A stretch of DNA of 64,000 nt, from positions 1,860,001-1,924,000 of the forward strand of contig CP134492.1 of assembly GCA_031761875.1 (NCBI GenBank), in the 5' to 3' direction. A model generated the notes under the pieces. The model saw only the letters and a list, made by a program, of their open reading frames with translations. It was not told where the DNA came from and ran no database searches. The stretch comes from Bacillaceae bacterium IKA-2. GTDB taxonomy: Bacteria; Bacillota; Bacilli; Bacillales; Anaerobacillaceae. This document shows, piece by piece, positions 34,970 through 44,265 of this stretch (the stretch's first letter is position 1; every line of letters begins with the position of its first letter). Position numbers and translations under genes: made by a program.

Positions 34970-35755
34970 ATGGACAAACATGCAATAATAAAACTAAAGC
35001 AGCAAGGTGTATCCAATAGAAAAGCTGCCAAGCTTTTAAACATCAATCGGAAAACAGTCGCAATCTATTGGAATGAGTACCAGAAGAACAATACTCTGTT
35101 GAATGCCTTAGACGTTAATAAAAAAGAAGTACAAGAAGTACAAGAAAAAATATGCGAGGCACCAAAGTATAATGCTCAAAATAGAAAGCCAAGAAAGTAC
35201 ACAGCAGAAATCGATACCAGATTAGACGAAATCCTAGAGAGTGAATCTGAAAAGTGTAAAGAGTTAGGTCGACATAAACAACAGCTGACTAATTTGCAAA
35301 TTCACCAAATGCTAGTCAATGAAAAGTTTGATATTGGATATACAACTATTACAAATAAAATCAGAGAAAAAAGAAACAAACCTAAGGAATGCTTTATTAA
35401 ACAATCATATGATTTAGGGCAAAGACTTGAATATGATTTTGGCGAAGTGAAGTTAGAAATAAACGGGGAGATCAATACCTATCATCTAGCTGTACTATCT
35501 TCACCAGCTGCTGATTTCAGATGGGCGTATTTATATAAGAATCAAAAGCAAGACGTCTTTATGGATTCTCATGTGCGTTTCTTCGATATGTTAGGTGGCG
35601 TTTATTCAGAGATTGTGTACGACAATATGAGAAATGTAGTATCAAAATTCATAGGTAAAACTGAAAAAGTCCTCAATGAGAATTTGCTAAAATTGTCACT
35701 CTACTACGGATTCGATATCAACGTCACTAATTGTTTCAGTGGAAACGAGAAGGGT
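34970..35755 (+). pseudogene. istA: IstA transposase, N-terminal fragment
   Basis: The fragment has the helix-turn-helix region (LKQQGVSNRKAAKLLNINRK) and the first two catalytic aspartates of the DDE domain (EYDFGEVKLEINGE and EIVYDNMRNV). The frame runs NCFSGNEKG to base 35755 and then enters the RIT element, where it stops. Joining base 35755 to 39256 continues the frame as HVEGSVKIIRNKAFAL, in which VE supplies the third catalytic residue, for a full IstA of about 500 residues. The insertion thus lies three codons before the catalytic glutamate. ATG 34970 follows GGAGTG; upstream in-frame ATGs at 34931 and 34934 exist. Confidence 0.88.
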
Positions 35756-35798
35756 AATGAAAAGTATATGATAATGTAAAGTAAGGCTGTTAAATAAC
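35748..35798 (+). repeat. RIT left terminal inverted repeat
   Basis: 51 bp beginning AGAAGGGTAATGAAAAGTAT; inverted copy at 39179-39229 with a single difference. Its first eight bases coincide with istA sequence. Confidence 0.88.
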
Positions 35799-35856
35799 CG
35801 TAAGTAAAGGATCCCTCGCTGTTTTACTTTACATTATCTGCAACGCAAACACTATT

Positions 35857-36876
35857 TTATTTATCAAATCTTTTTAGCCATTCCAATAAATCTCCACTTT
35901 TTTGCCAAGAAGGTGCACCTTTTGGTACAACATCTGTATATGCTTTTTCAATTGCTTCTCTTTTTTGTTTTGAATCTACCTTAGCGTAAATTTCAGTTGT
36001 TTGGACAGAACGGTGACCTAGTATATCACGGATGTATATGAGATTAACTCCTGCTTGGAGTAAGTGCATAGCTTTTGAATGTCTCAGACAATGACAGCTA
36101 AATCGTTCTGGGATTAATATTTGATCTTTAATACGAGCCTTGCGTGCATATTTATCTAGTATGTAATTCACCCCTGCCCGGGTCAGTTTTTCTCCTCTTT
36201 TGTTACAGAACAATGGGTACATGTTTGCTGACAAACTTAACAGCCCCTGCTCATCCATATATCGATTTAATAAATCTAACGGAGCATCCATCAGAGGGAC
36301 TATCCGGGCTTTATTCCCCTTACCAATTAACTTTACAGTACATGGTCTGTCAAAACGTACTTGTGACGGAGTGAGGTCAATGATTTCCTGTACTCTTCCA
36401 CCGCTTTCATACATAATTGACAAAAGAGCAAGATCTCTTCGTCCTATTTTAGTTGACTGATCAGGCATTTCCAAAAGTAGTCTGATCCCATTAAGCGTTA
36501 GGTAACTGATTGATTTTGTTTCTGTTTTCTTAACCCGGATTCCAAGGATTCTCTGCCATTCCAAAAGATTATCGGGGCTCTGATACTGGAGATATTGGAA
36601 GAAAGAGTGTAATGCCGCAAGGCGGACGTTCCTTGTGGCTGTACTACAGCCACGCTCTGTTTCTATCCAGTCAAGAAAGTGAATAACCATTTCCTTATTA
36701 ATCATGCCCAGCGTCAGAGAATTTGTTTTTATTCCTTTTTTATCCTTGATAAATGTAAGGAAAAGTACAAATGTGTCTCTATAAGAGGCAATCGTATTTA
36801 TACTGAACCCCATTTCTCCTGGCAGGTATTTTGTAAGAAATCCTGTCAGATAGCGAGAGAAATCAGTCGGCTTCAT
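35857..36876 (-). CDS. ritC: Tyrosine recombinase, third of the RIT trio
   Basis: ATG 36876 lies 8 bases after GGAGG and overlaps the end of the second recombinase by 14 bases, so I use it in preference to 36906; the product is 339 residues. It has an N-terminal SAM-like core-binding domain and a C-terminal catalytic domain with Arg in ESGGRVQEIIDL, His-x-x-Arg in HCLRHSKAMHLL, and LGHRSVQTTEIYAKVD with the nucleophilic tyrosine. RIT recombinases act together; the individual role of each is not known. Confidence 0.88.
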   Translation of the reverse strand: MKPTDFSRYLTGFLTKYLPGEMGFSINTIASYRDTFVLFLTFIKDKKGIKTNSLTLGMINKEMVIHFLDWIETERGCSTATRNVRLAALHSFFQYLQYQSPDNLLEWQRILGIRVKKTETKSISYLTLNGIRLLLEMPDQSTKIGRRDLALLSIMYESGGRVQEIIDLTPSQVRFDRPCTVKLIGKGNKARIVPLMDAPLDLLNRYMDEQGLLSLSANMYPLFCNKRGEKLTRAGVNYILDKYARKARIKDQILIPERFSCHCLRHSKAMHLLQAGVNLIYIRDILGHRSVQTTEIYAKVDSKQKREAIEKAYTDVVPKGAPSWQKSGDLLEWLKRFDK

Positions 36877-37837
36877 AATGGTCAACCTCCGGAAATACAT
36901 AGGCACAAACGTTATCTACTTCTCTAATTAAATCAGGGTACATGTCAGATGTTAGCCTTACATACTTATCTGTAGCCTCTAATGACTGATGCCCAAGATA
37001 TTTTGATAATATTGGGAGTGAGTAGTATAAATCTAGCCCAGCTTCTGACATTTTCACAAGAGAGTGTACACTGAAAGTGTGACGAAAGTCATGCATTCTT
37101 GGGCCAAAACCCTTCCCACCATGTGGAATTCCTGCATTCCAGAGTATTTTTCTGAACCATTCATATATTGCCTTGGCATTACATTTTTGCCCATTGTTCT
37201 TGATAAAAAAATAACCTTTCGGTTCATATTTGCCGGGACGAACATTCCTATATTGAATACACACCTCAGTTAGTGTTTCAGATAATGGGAGTATTCGGTC
37301 TTTGCCGTTTTTCGTTTCCCTGACAATAATATTTTTTGCATCAAGATCAACATCCTTACATGTTAGGGATAACGCTTCGCTGATACGGATGCCACAGCCA
37401 TATAGCATTCTAAATAAAGCGGGGAGTACATACACAGTTGTTTCAAATCGTCTATTAACTTTAAGCGTATCACATGCATCGAAGAATGCATTCACTTCCT
37501 TTTTCGAGAAAATATGTGGTACAAACGTACTGCTGTACTTTTTAGGCAATCTCGGTATATGTGATGGATATCCCATATCATTTAAATAGGCGGAAAATTT
37601 TGCAATATAATGAATCCTCGCATAACGTGTCTTGTCTGATTCATTTGGACGCTTCTCACTCCATTTATCAACAATCTCCTTTGATAGACCGAGTTTTAAT
37701 ACGGCATTATCTATTGTAAATCTGTCAAATAACGAAAGTGTGTAAGTGGCATCAACAAACTTGTAACCGAGGTTTCTTTTGAAATCAATGTACTGTTCGA
37801 TTAAACCAGCATAAATACCACAATAGTTCGGCATCAT
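36863..37837 (-). CDS. ritB: Tyrosine recombinase, second of the RIT trio
   Basis: The stop TGA of the first recombinase overlaps an ATG at 37837 (ATGA), behind AGGAGGTGG, so I take that as the start; the product is 324 residues. Catalytic elements are GCGIRISEALSLTCKD, HDFRHTFSVHSL and LGHQSLEATDKYVRLT with the tyrosine. No frame damage is seen. Overlap at both ends means that the trio is translated as one coupled unit. Confidence 0.88.
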   Translation of the reverse strand: MMPNYCGIYAGLIEQYIDFKRNLGYKFVDATYTLSLFDRFTIDNAVLKLGLSKEIVDKWSEKRPNESDKTRYARIHYIAKFSAYLNDMGYPSHIPRLPKKYSSTFVPHIFSKKEVNAFFDACDTLKVNRRFETTVYVLPALFRMLYGCGIRISEALSLTCKDVDLDAKNIIVRETKNGKDRILPLSETLTEVCIQYRNVRPGKYEPKGYFFIKNNGQKCNAKAIYEWFRKILWNAGIPHGGKGFGPRMHDFRHTFSVHSLVKMSEAGLDLYYSLPILSKYLGHQSLEATDKYVRLTSDMYPDLIREVDNVCAYVFPEVDHYEAD

Positions 37838-39087
37838 TCCACCTCCTTGGCATAAAATGGCGTTTTTAAGAGTGGAACATCTAATGCGCATTGGCTCAAA
37901 GATGTTAAGTCTATTCGTAAATAAGTTTTTGTGCTTTCGGTATTCTTGTGACCTAGCACTTCTGATATAACATGGATGGGTATTTTTTGTTCCAGTAGTT
38001 GCCCAGCAAGACTGTGCCTCAAAGCATGAGGACCATGTTTCTTTTCTGTTATGTTTTTAATGCCAGCACGACGGAGATAAAAAGTAACAATGCTATGCAA
38101 AGTCGATCTATTTAGGCAGTTATATGGCGGGATTGCATGTAGGAAGACATAAGGAAGATCAGATTTAGGCCGTCCATACTTCAGATAATCGATAATAGCC
38201 TCTCCTATTTCTATTAAAAGTGGATGCTCAATCTTATTTTTAGTCTTTTGTTGAACAAGTGTAATTGTATTCTTTTCCCAGTGTATGTTTTCAAACTTCA
38301 ACAGACAGATGTCAGAAGCCCTCAATCCCAATCGTGCAGCCAATAGTATCATAGCAGCATCACGCTTCCCTTTTGGGCTACTTCTGTCAACAGTATTGAT
38401 TAATGATTCAACTTCATTTTTCGTATATGTCGTGGGTAGTTTACATTGCTTCTTGTAATTGTCTTTTGGAATTAGGTATGAAAAGTCAATCCCTGTATAC
38501 CCATTGTCATGTAGATATCTCATAAACCCACGTAAAGTGGTAAGCATGCTGTGGCGCGTTGCAGGTGTATAAAAACCAAGCTGATTCACAAATCCTAAAA
38601 TGTGTTGTTTTTTAATTGCTTCGGTTTCCATGACTCCTTCTTCATTAAAAAAACTAAGAAAGCGATGAAGATTTAATCGGTAATGACCAAGCGTATTTTC
38701 TGTAATACCCAAAGATTTTCGGTGATTAAGGAAATCCACCATAGGATTACCGATGCAACCATAAAATTGGTAGGATTTCTTTGCCCTTCTGTATTGGAAC
38801 GTTCCTGTAGACTGAAATTCAGTTAGAACATCCACACACCGGATTATGCTCTTTTCCCAATGGCTAAATTCCTCGTATTTCCCAGTACCAATAAAGTCAG
38901 CTATAAATGCTCCACCTACTGACGCTGAATAATACTCAATCTGATTGTTTTCCATAAAAGTAGCCAGTTTTTGCCACGCGGAACGATATTGGCTTATCCT
39001 TGATTCGGAATAGGACATATCCCGAAGGGATTTAACTACTTCTGAGGACAGTTGTTCAAATGTTTGATATTTTTGTTCCATAATCAT
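37834..39087 (-). CDS. ritA: Tyrosine recombinase, first of the RIT trio
   Basis: The 417-residue protein is the longest of the three, with an N-terminal helical extension (about residues 1-110) before a SAM-like domain and a phage integrase-type catalytic domain: LGLRASDICLLKFENI, HALRHSLAGQLL and LGHKNTESTKTYLRID with the nucleophilic tyrosine. The size order (417, 324, 339) fits the known RIT pattern of a longer first recombinase. AGGAGG precedes the start on the minus strand. Confidence 0.88.
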   Translation of the reverse strand: MIMEQKYQTFEQLSSEVVKSLRDMSYSESRISQYRSAWQKLATFMENNQIEYYSASVGGAFIADFIGTGKYEEFSHWEKSIIRCVDVLTEFQSTGTFQYRRAKKSYQFYGCIGNPMVDFLNHRKSLGITENTLGHYRLNLHRFLSFFNEEGVMETEAIKKQHILGFVNQLGFYTPATRHSMLTTLRGFMRYLHDNGYTGIDFSYLIPKDNYKKQCKLPTTYTKNEVESLINTVDRSSPKGKRDAAMILLAARLGLRASDICLLKFENIHWEKNTITLVQQKTKNKIEHPLLIEIGEAIIDYLKYGRPKSDLPYVFLHAIPPYNCLNRSTLHSIVTFYLRRAGIKNITEKKHGPHALRHSLAGQLLEQKIPIHVISEVLGHKNTESTKTYLRIDLTSLSQCALDVPLLKTPFYAKEVE

Positions 39088-39178
39088 AACCTCCTATATT
39101 TAACGTAGGCGACCTCGCCTATATTAAATATAGCCATTGAAAATGTAAAGTAAAACAACTAGAATCACTTTGTTTATA

Positions 39179-39229
39179 GTTATCTAACAGCCTTACTTTA
39201 CATTATCATATACTTTTCATTACCCTTCT
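39179..39229 (-). repeat. RIT right terminal inverted repeat
   Basis: Inverted copy of 35748-35798, ending ACCCTTCT. Eighteen bases (AATGCAAAGCTTTACATT) separate it from a further AGAAGGGT at 39248-39255, after which istA resumes. Confidence 0.85.
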
Positions 39230-39255
39230 AATGCAAAGCTTTACATTAGAAGGGT

Positions 39256-39936
39256 CATGTGGAGGGCAGCGTGAAGATAATTAGGAACAAAGCATTTGCG
39301 TTAACTTATAAGTTTAAGACATTCGATGATGCACGTGAATACTTGAATACTATATTGATAGAACTCAATAAAGACAGCACTATTTCTGAAGAAATAAAAC
39401 ATCTTCAACCTACAAAACCAAAGCTTGATCTTGCAACAGTTACAGTGCAAAAACCAAATAAATATAGTTTTGTACGAGTTGATAACAACCACTATTCAGT
39501 ACCGGAGTATCTTGTAGGACGCTTAATAACAATCAAGAAATATTACGACACAATAGGCTTTTATTCAAACAACATACTCGTTTGTGAACACAAAAAAATA
39601 GATGGTACTAACGAGATAAGTATTAAAATTAAACATTACTTAAACTCATTAAACAAAAAACCAGGTGCAATCAAGAACTCCCACGCTCTAAAAAGCATAC
39701 CAAGGTTAAAAGCCATCTATGATACTAATTTTAGCAGAAACAAGAAAAAATTCATAGAGATCATTCAAGAAAATGATGATAAACCAATCGAAGAAATACT
39801 ATTGATTCTAGAAACATACAATAAATCTCATATCGATATTATTCCATCTATGCACATAGATAAAACTGCACTTAGCAACATCGCTACAAGGCAAGTATCT
39901 AGATATAACGAATTATGTTTCTCGGAGGTGGAATAA
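39256..39936 (+). pseudogene. istA: IstA transposase, C-terminal fragment
   Basis: This 226-codon stretch is the continuation of istA after the RIT insertion: HVEGSVKIIRNKAFALTY begins with the catalytic glutamate, followed by the helical and Mu-transposase-like C-terminal region (YSVPEYLVGRLITIKKYYDT, basic tail). Position 39259 could serve as a GTG start without a ribosome site, so independent expression is improbable. It abuts istB: the istB ATG begins directly after the stop, preceded by GGAGGTGG within istA. Confidence 0.88.
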
Positions 39937-40683
39937 ATGCAAATACAAGAAATGGCCCATATACTAAAATTACCCTATATAAAAACCAATTATCAAATGC
40001 TTCTTGATGAAGCAAACCATACAAACATGACCCACCGAGAGCTGATAAGTCGTCTACTCGAAAGAGAATTAGAACTAAGGCTTGAGAATGGTTTAAAACA
40101 TAGACTCAGAAGGGCTAAATTCCCTCTTAACAAGTACTTAGAAGACTTCGACAAGAGTAAGTACCATAAGAAATTTATACCGAAATTCGAAGAACTAGAA
40201 ACGTTGCAGTTCATTGAAAATAAAGAAAATATAATCTTAATAGGATCTCCTGGCTGCGGGAAATCACATTATAGTATTGGGCTTGGTATTAAGGCGTGTT
40301 TGGAAGGCAAAAGTGTATTGTTTATCTCTGTACCTAACTTAATAATAGAGTTAAAAGAAGCAATGAGTGAAAGCAAACTATCGCAATATAAAACCAAATT
40401 TGAAAAGTACAGTCTTGTCGTTTTAGATGAACTGGGATACGTATCATTTGACAAAATTGGTTGTGAAATACTATTTAATTTATTATCAAATAGAAACGAT
40501 AAAGGATCAATAATCATAACAACAAACTTGGCTTTTGATCGCTGGGAAGAGATTTTTAAAGACCCGATGCTTACTGGTGCAATTGTAGATAGACTTGCTC
40601 ACAAATCACATATCTTAGATATTTCACGAGAAGTAAGTCACCGATTTGAAGAGACAATGTCATGGCTAAAACCAACTAAATAA
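39937..40683 (+). CDS. istB: IstB-type AAA+ transposition helper
   Basis: The 248-residue AAA+ ATPase has an N-terminal helical IstB domain, Walker A GSPGCGKSHYS (about residue 107), Walker B LVVLDELGYVSF and sensor region SIIITTNLAFDRW. IstB assembles on DNA and delivers IstA to target sites in IS21 transposition. The gene is intact, but with istA broken the element cannot move unless an intact relative supplies the transposase. Confidence 0.92.
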   Translation: MQIQEMAHILKLPYIKTNYQMLLDEANHTNMTHRELISRLLERELELRLENGLKHRLRRAKFPLNKYLEDFDKSKYHKKFIPKFEELETLQFIENKENIILIGSPGCGKSHYSIGLGIKACLEGKSVLFISVPNLIIELKEAMSESKLSQYKTKFEKYSLVVLDELGYVSFDKIGCEILFNLLSNRNDKGSIIITTNLAFDRWEEIFKDPMLTGAIVDRLAHKSHILDISREVSHRFEETMSWLKPTK

Positions 40684-40732
40684 GTGGACCTTTTTTCAAC
40701 TGATTCGTGGACCGCTTTTGAGTTGACAAATA

Positions 40733-41977
40733 CAAAAATATTTGAAGAACTAAGTTTCCTTCTAAATAGCCACTAATACTATTAATGCGTTTAAAATTAT
40801 CGATTGACACAATGACGATTGCGGAAACAGGATATTTGTTAGTGATTTTTTTGATTTGGTAAGGTAACTCCAACAAAAAACCATTAAAATTATACAAATG
40901 AGTTAAAGGATCGTAATAGGTTAGCATTTTTATTTTCCTAAGCATTTTATTAAAACTTTTTGCTGCTGTTCCTATCTCATTTCTTACTGTTTCATCAGCA
41001 ACTACTTCTGTATTTCCTGATTCTGCTTCTTCAAAAACTTCTTTGAGCTTTAAAATTGGTTTTGAAATACTATTTGAATAGAAGTATGCGAAAAAACTAA
41101 CAGCAATAACAATCATAATAAAGGCTAAAAATATGTTTAAACGAATATCATTTATACTACCTAAAACTTCATCTGTACTAATTGAAAGCAGCAACGTCCA
41201 GCCAGGTGATCCTTTAATATCTTTGTAAAATGTAAAGACTTCCCCGCCTTGATCATCCTTATACTTAAGCCACCGTAAGTTATTTTGCATTATGAGGTCA
41301 TCAGCTACTTCAAGATCTGGTATATGATATGAAATATGCTGATCAATTCCAATTATTCCATCAGGATGAACAATAATCTGACTGTTTCTATCAACAACCC
41401 AAGCGTAGCTAGTTTCACCAACATTGATGCTATTAACAACATTAGTAAGAAAGTTAATATCGATGACAATATTGACCAAGCCGACAACAATATCATGATT
41501 TCTCACCTCATGAGAAATCGTGACAATTGGTATGTCTGGGTCTGCAAACGGACTTAAAAATGGTTGTGAAATCCAATATACTTCTTCTTCATCGAATATT
41601 TTTAGATACTGCTCTTGTCCGGAAATATCGATTTCATTTCCTTGCGTTGTCCAACCCTTGCCGTCTAATCCCGCAATTGTCATATTGCGGTGATTTCCTT
41701 CGATTACAACACTTGGTAAAAATTTTTGGATTTTTTCCATATCCATTGACTTGACAACAGAAGATTGCGAGATCATTTTTACTTCTTCAACATATTTTTC
41801 TAATATTTTGTTAAGCTCACCTGCCCTAGCATTGGTAATCTCTTGGTACTGCAACATCGATTGATCAGGGAGTCTTTTTAATTGTTTGTCAACAAAATAA
41901 CCAAGAAGACCTGATAAAATGAGGATTCCAAATAACAATGAAATAAGCATCTGGCTTCTAATAGATTTCAAATTCAT
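40733..41977 (-). pseudogene. N-terminal half of an IS-split GGDEF-EAL sensor protein
   Basis: ATG 41977 follows GGAGAG. Encoded are a membrane helix (about residues 10-28), an extracytoplasmic Cache-type sensor domain (VVIEGNHRNMTIAGLDGKGW, ISQPFLSPFADPDIPIVTIS, GSPGWTLLLSISTDEV), a second helix (about residues 283-303), a HAMP linker and the start of a GGDEF domain (YYDPLTHLYNFNGF, VSIDNFKRINSIS). The frame runs into the IS21 right end, where a stop in the element ends it. Its other half is at 33748-34877. The intact protein would have sensed an external signal and turned over cyclic di-GMP, with the EAL domain probably the active output. Confidence 0.9.
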
Positions 41978-42111
41978 AATTATTATCTCTCCAATCACTT
42001 TATATAACGATAAGACTGCTTGTAAACCTGGAAAAATTTCTCTTAATCTATCTTTTAGTTATTATACTAAATTTTAGCAACTTTTTGTCGAAATATGGAT
42101 TTTTTTTTTGG

Positions 42112-42199
42112 GGTGCCTGACACCAAGGGTTATAGATTGTGAATAGACGATGTTGTTGTCATTGAATTCCTAGAGAAAATTCACATGATGTCTGGCACC
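42112..42199. repeat. Palindromic dispersed repeat, copy 2
   Basis: Begins GGTGCCTGACACC, ends GATGTCTGGCACC, with internal TTGTGAAT/ATTCACA inverted segments as in copy 1 at 20664. Confidence 0.8.
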
Positions 42200-42338
42200 C
42201 GGACTTGTAAGGGAGTGCTGGTGGTTTTAAGCAATATGGTGCTCAGATTTAGAAAGACTAGATTAGTAAAAATATGATCGTCCATTTCCATCCTAAAATA
42301 GTTTCATTTTCTTTCTTAATTAAAATAATCATTGTAAT

Positions 42339-42660
42339 CAGGAAACCTTTAGATGGGGTTTCTTTTTTCATACCCTCTAAAAAATGATCGCATAACCGTA
42401 TAGTATAAGTAATAATGAAAAAACTATTAGAAAAAATCAAAAAAGGTTTCATTACAACTTTTAGATTTTTTTTGATTTAACCTCAGTTGTTGAGGGTAAT
42501 CTACTTTCAAAGATAGCTAGTTTTGCTTTTGGTTACGAGGATACGAGTATAGAATCTTGATATGGAGGCCACCTAACAATTGGTAACTATTAGGTTTCTG
42601 TGTTTGGGATGTCGTATAACCGGGTATCTATTATTAAGAAGAGTCGACTTTAACATTTCT
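42339..42660 (+). pseudogene. Degenerate copy of the 44578-45070 leader and small gene
   Basis: GGAAACC/GGGTTTC with a T run (42340-42367) is a terminator, followed by CTAAAAAATGATCGCATAAC and CGTATAGTATAA, as at 44610. The segment 42480-42560 (TTGAGGGTAATCTACTTTCA, then CGAGTATAGAATCT) matches the second half of the gene at 44691-44969 but has an internal deletion and no open frame. The final part (GTCGTATAACCGGGTATCTA) matches 45035-45060. This is the left copy of a tandem duplication. Confidence 0.65.
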
Positions 42661-42782
42661 GGAGCTATAGGTATCTAAAGCTACTTTAAAGTTATTGTTG
42701 TTCATTTCACAGCAATATTTTTGGATATGGATTGAAAAATGAATAATGAATAAATTAGAACGTTAGGAGTTGTTACGAAACA

Positions 42783-42929
42783 ATGTGGTTTATATTCTTG
42801 GTACTGATGGTATTGTGGTTTTTAGGATTTATTTCAGGGAATGTATTGGGTGGTTACTTGCACATTCTGTTAATCGTTGCCGTTGTGGTGGTTCTTATCA
42901 GAGTTATTCAGGGACGCAGACCACTTTAA
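42783..42929 (+). CDS. Lmo0937-family mini membrane protein (48 residues)
   Basis: A 48-codon frame starts at ATG 42783 with AGGAG 15 bases upstream. The product (MWFIFLVLMVLWFLGFISGN, then GGYLHILLIVAVVVVLIRVI and QGRRPL) has two short hydrophobic helices around a Gly-Gly turn and a basic tail, the pattern of the Lmo0937/DUF5670 family of tiny membrane proteins, which are often stress-related; no biochemical role is known. It lies 26 bases before the next small gene and may share its transcript. Confidence 0.75.
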   Translation: MWFIFLVLMVLWFLGFISGNVLGGYLHILLIVAVVVVLIRVIQGRRPL

Positions 42930-42955
42930 ATTTATAACGACGAAGGGTGATTAAT

Positions 42956-43231
42956 ATGAGTGACGAATTTAATAAAGAGGAAAAAACACAGCATAATAAA
43001 GAAGAAAAAATACAGCATCATAAACAGGAAAATCCTAGCTTGGTTAGTGCGACCTTCATTAAATACTTCTTTATGACCGTGATTACGCTAGTAATTTTGT
43101 TCTTCCTGGCCTTCTACATGTTGCCAATGTTTGATCGGGATGGTGGGCAACAACAGGATAACGGAGAGAATAGTGGAATTCTCAAAATTGAGATCAATAA
43201 TTCAGATGACGGAGAAGCTGAAGAAAATTAA
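42956..43231 (+). CDS. Small single-TM protein, paralogue of 45140-45457
   Basis: ATG 42956 follows GAAGGGTG and gives 91 residues: a charged His/Lys/Glu-rich N-terminus, one membrane helix (YFFMTVITLVILFFLAFYML, about residues 41-60), then FDRDGGQQQDN and an acidic tail. The helix and flanks are almost identical to the protein at 45140, so the two arose by duplication. The N-terminus is probably cytoplasmic. Function is unknown. A terminator follows at 43258-43287. Confidence 0.75.
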   Translation: MSDEFNKEEKTQHNKEEKIQHHKQENPSLVSATFIKYFFMTVITLVILFFLAFYMLPMFDRDGGQQQDNGENSGILKIEINNSDDGEAEEN

Positions 43232-43257
43232 TTTTCGACAATTTCAAAGTGCACTTT

Positions 43258-43287
43258 AGGGCTATCCAGATATTTTGGATAGCCCTT
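43258..43287 (+). terminator. Intrinsic terminator
   Basis: AGGGCTATCCA pairs with TTGGATAGCCCT around a 5-7 base loop, followed by a short T-rich stretch. Confidence 0.75.
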
Positions 43288-43527
43288 GCTTGTTTCATAG
43301 TGCTCCTGTTTTGAAAGATAACTATCATAGGCAATCCAGAATTGTGATATTAATTTTATTTTTTTAAGAAATTTTTCTGATTTTTTGTTAAACTTAATTC
43401 ATTGAAAAAATAAAAAGCTACTGAGTCAACAAATAACAGTCCGCACGCTACGCACCTTCTGTCGAAAGTATCTTTTTTTCGTAAGTCGCAAGTAGTTTAC
43501 AAAAATGGATAGAGGTGATGGTGAGTA

Positions 43528-44181
43528 ATGAAAATTGAAATTGAAAATAAGTTAATAGAATTTGATATTCAATATGGAAAGACCAAGAAGCTATCGATTC
43601 AAATTGATTCGATCGGTTATATAATTGTTAAAGTACCTAAAAATACAAGTAAAGAAATGATCATAAGTGCGATCGAACACCAAGGTAAATGGATACTAGA
43701 GAAATTAGCTAAAATTGCTGAAGCTCGAGAAATCCCAATGGAAAAAGAGTATCAGGATCAAGGGATGTTTTTTTATCTTGGAAAAGAGTACCCGCTCGAT
43801 GAATTAATTGAGACTAGTGATTTAGGGGAAGAAGAACTTAAAAAAAATCTCAAAAAATTTTATATTTCTAGCTGCAAAAAAATTATCGGGGAACGAATAA
43901 AAAGCTACCAACAACAACTAGGAGTAAAGCCAAAATCGATTGAAATAGTAGAATCAAAAATGAAGTGGGGGAGTTGTAGTTCAGATAAAAAATTAACCTT
44001 TAATTATCGACTGGCAATGGCTCCAATAGATATTATCGATTATGTCATCATCCATGAACTATGTCATCTTACTCATATGAATCATGACCGCTCATTTTGG
44101 CGACGTGTCGGAAGTATCCAACCAGATTATAAAAAAAAGCAAGAGTATTTGGCAAGGTATGGTCAAGCTATGACATTGTGA
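43528..44181 (+). CDS. YgjP-like (M48-related) metallopeptidase
   Basis: The 217-residue soluble protein has an N-terminal beta-rich region (IEFDIQYGKTKKLSIQIDS) and a C-terminal zinc-binding domain: KMKWGSCSSDKKLTFNYRL followed by YVIIHELCHLTHMNHDRSFW, with HELCH as the zinc site and a downstream Asp. This is the YgjP/DUF45 family, often found beside or within type I restriction systems but here alone. The substrate is unknown. AGAGGTGATGG precedes the ATG at 43528. Confidence 0.88.
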   Translation: MKIEIENKLIEFDIQYGKTKKLSIQIDSIGYIIVKVPKNTSKEMIISAIEHQGKWILEKLAKIAEAREIPMEKEYQDQGMFFYLGKEYPLDELIETSDLGEEELKKNLKKFYISSCKKIIGERIKSYQQQLGVKPKSIEIVESKMKWGSCSSDKKLTFNYRLAMAPIDIIDYVIIHELCHLTHMNHDRSFWRRVGSIQPDYKKKQEYLARYGQAMTL

Positions 44182-44265
44182 AATTCATTCACTTACTACT
44201 TAATTTTCAAGGACTGGTCACTCCAAGGGCGACTTAATTCGCCAAAAATGAGCCAACTCTTTTAG

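Larger units (their letters stand above)
35756..39255 (-). mobile_element. RIT element (recombinase in trio) inserted in istA
   Basis: Exactly 3500 bp are foreign to istA. They hold three overlapping tyrosine recombinase genes, the hallmark of RIT elements, between 51-bp terminal inverted repeats (35748-35798 and 39179-39229, one mismatch). Each terminal repeat starts AGAAGGGTAATGAAAAG and contains AATGTAAAGTAA; further inside each end an inverted copy of that motif occurs (TTACTTTACATT near 35825; AATGTAAAGTAA near 39142), giving paired likely recombinase-binding sites. The istA target itself reads AGAAGGGT, the same as the outer eight bases of the element. Confidence 0.88.
34882..40728 (+). 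mobile_element. IS21-family insertion sequence, interrupted by a RIT element
   Basis: The element is flanked by a 4-bp duplication AATA (34878-34881 and 40729-40732). Its ends are related inverted sequences (left ATATCAATTGAAAAACGGTC; right, read inward, TGTCAACTCAAAAGCGGTCC), and a second GGTCC-containing copy lies inside the right end, as in the multiple terminal repeats of IS21 elements. It carries istA (in two pieces) and istB. Without the 3.5-kb RIT insertion its length is 2347 bp, normal for IS21. It splits a GGDEF-EAL gene. Confidence 0.9.
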
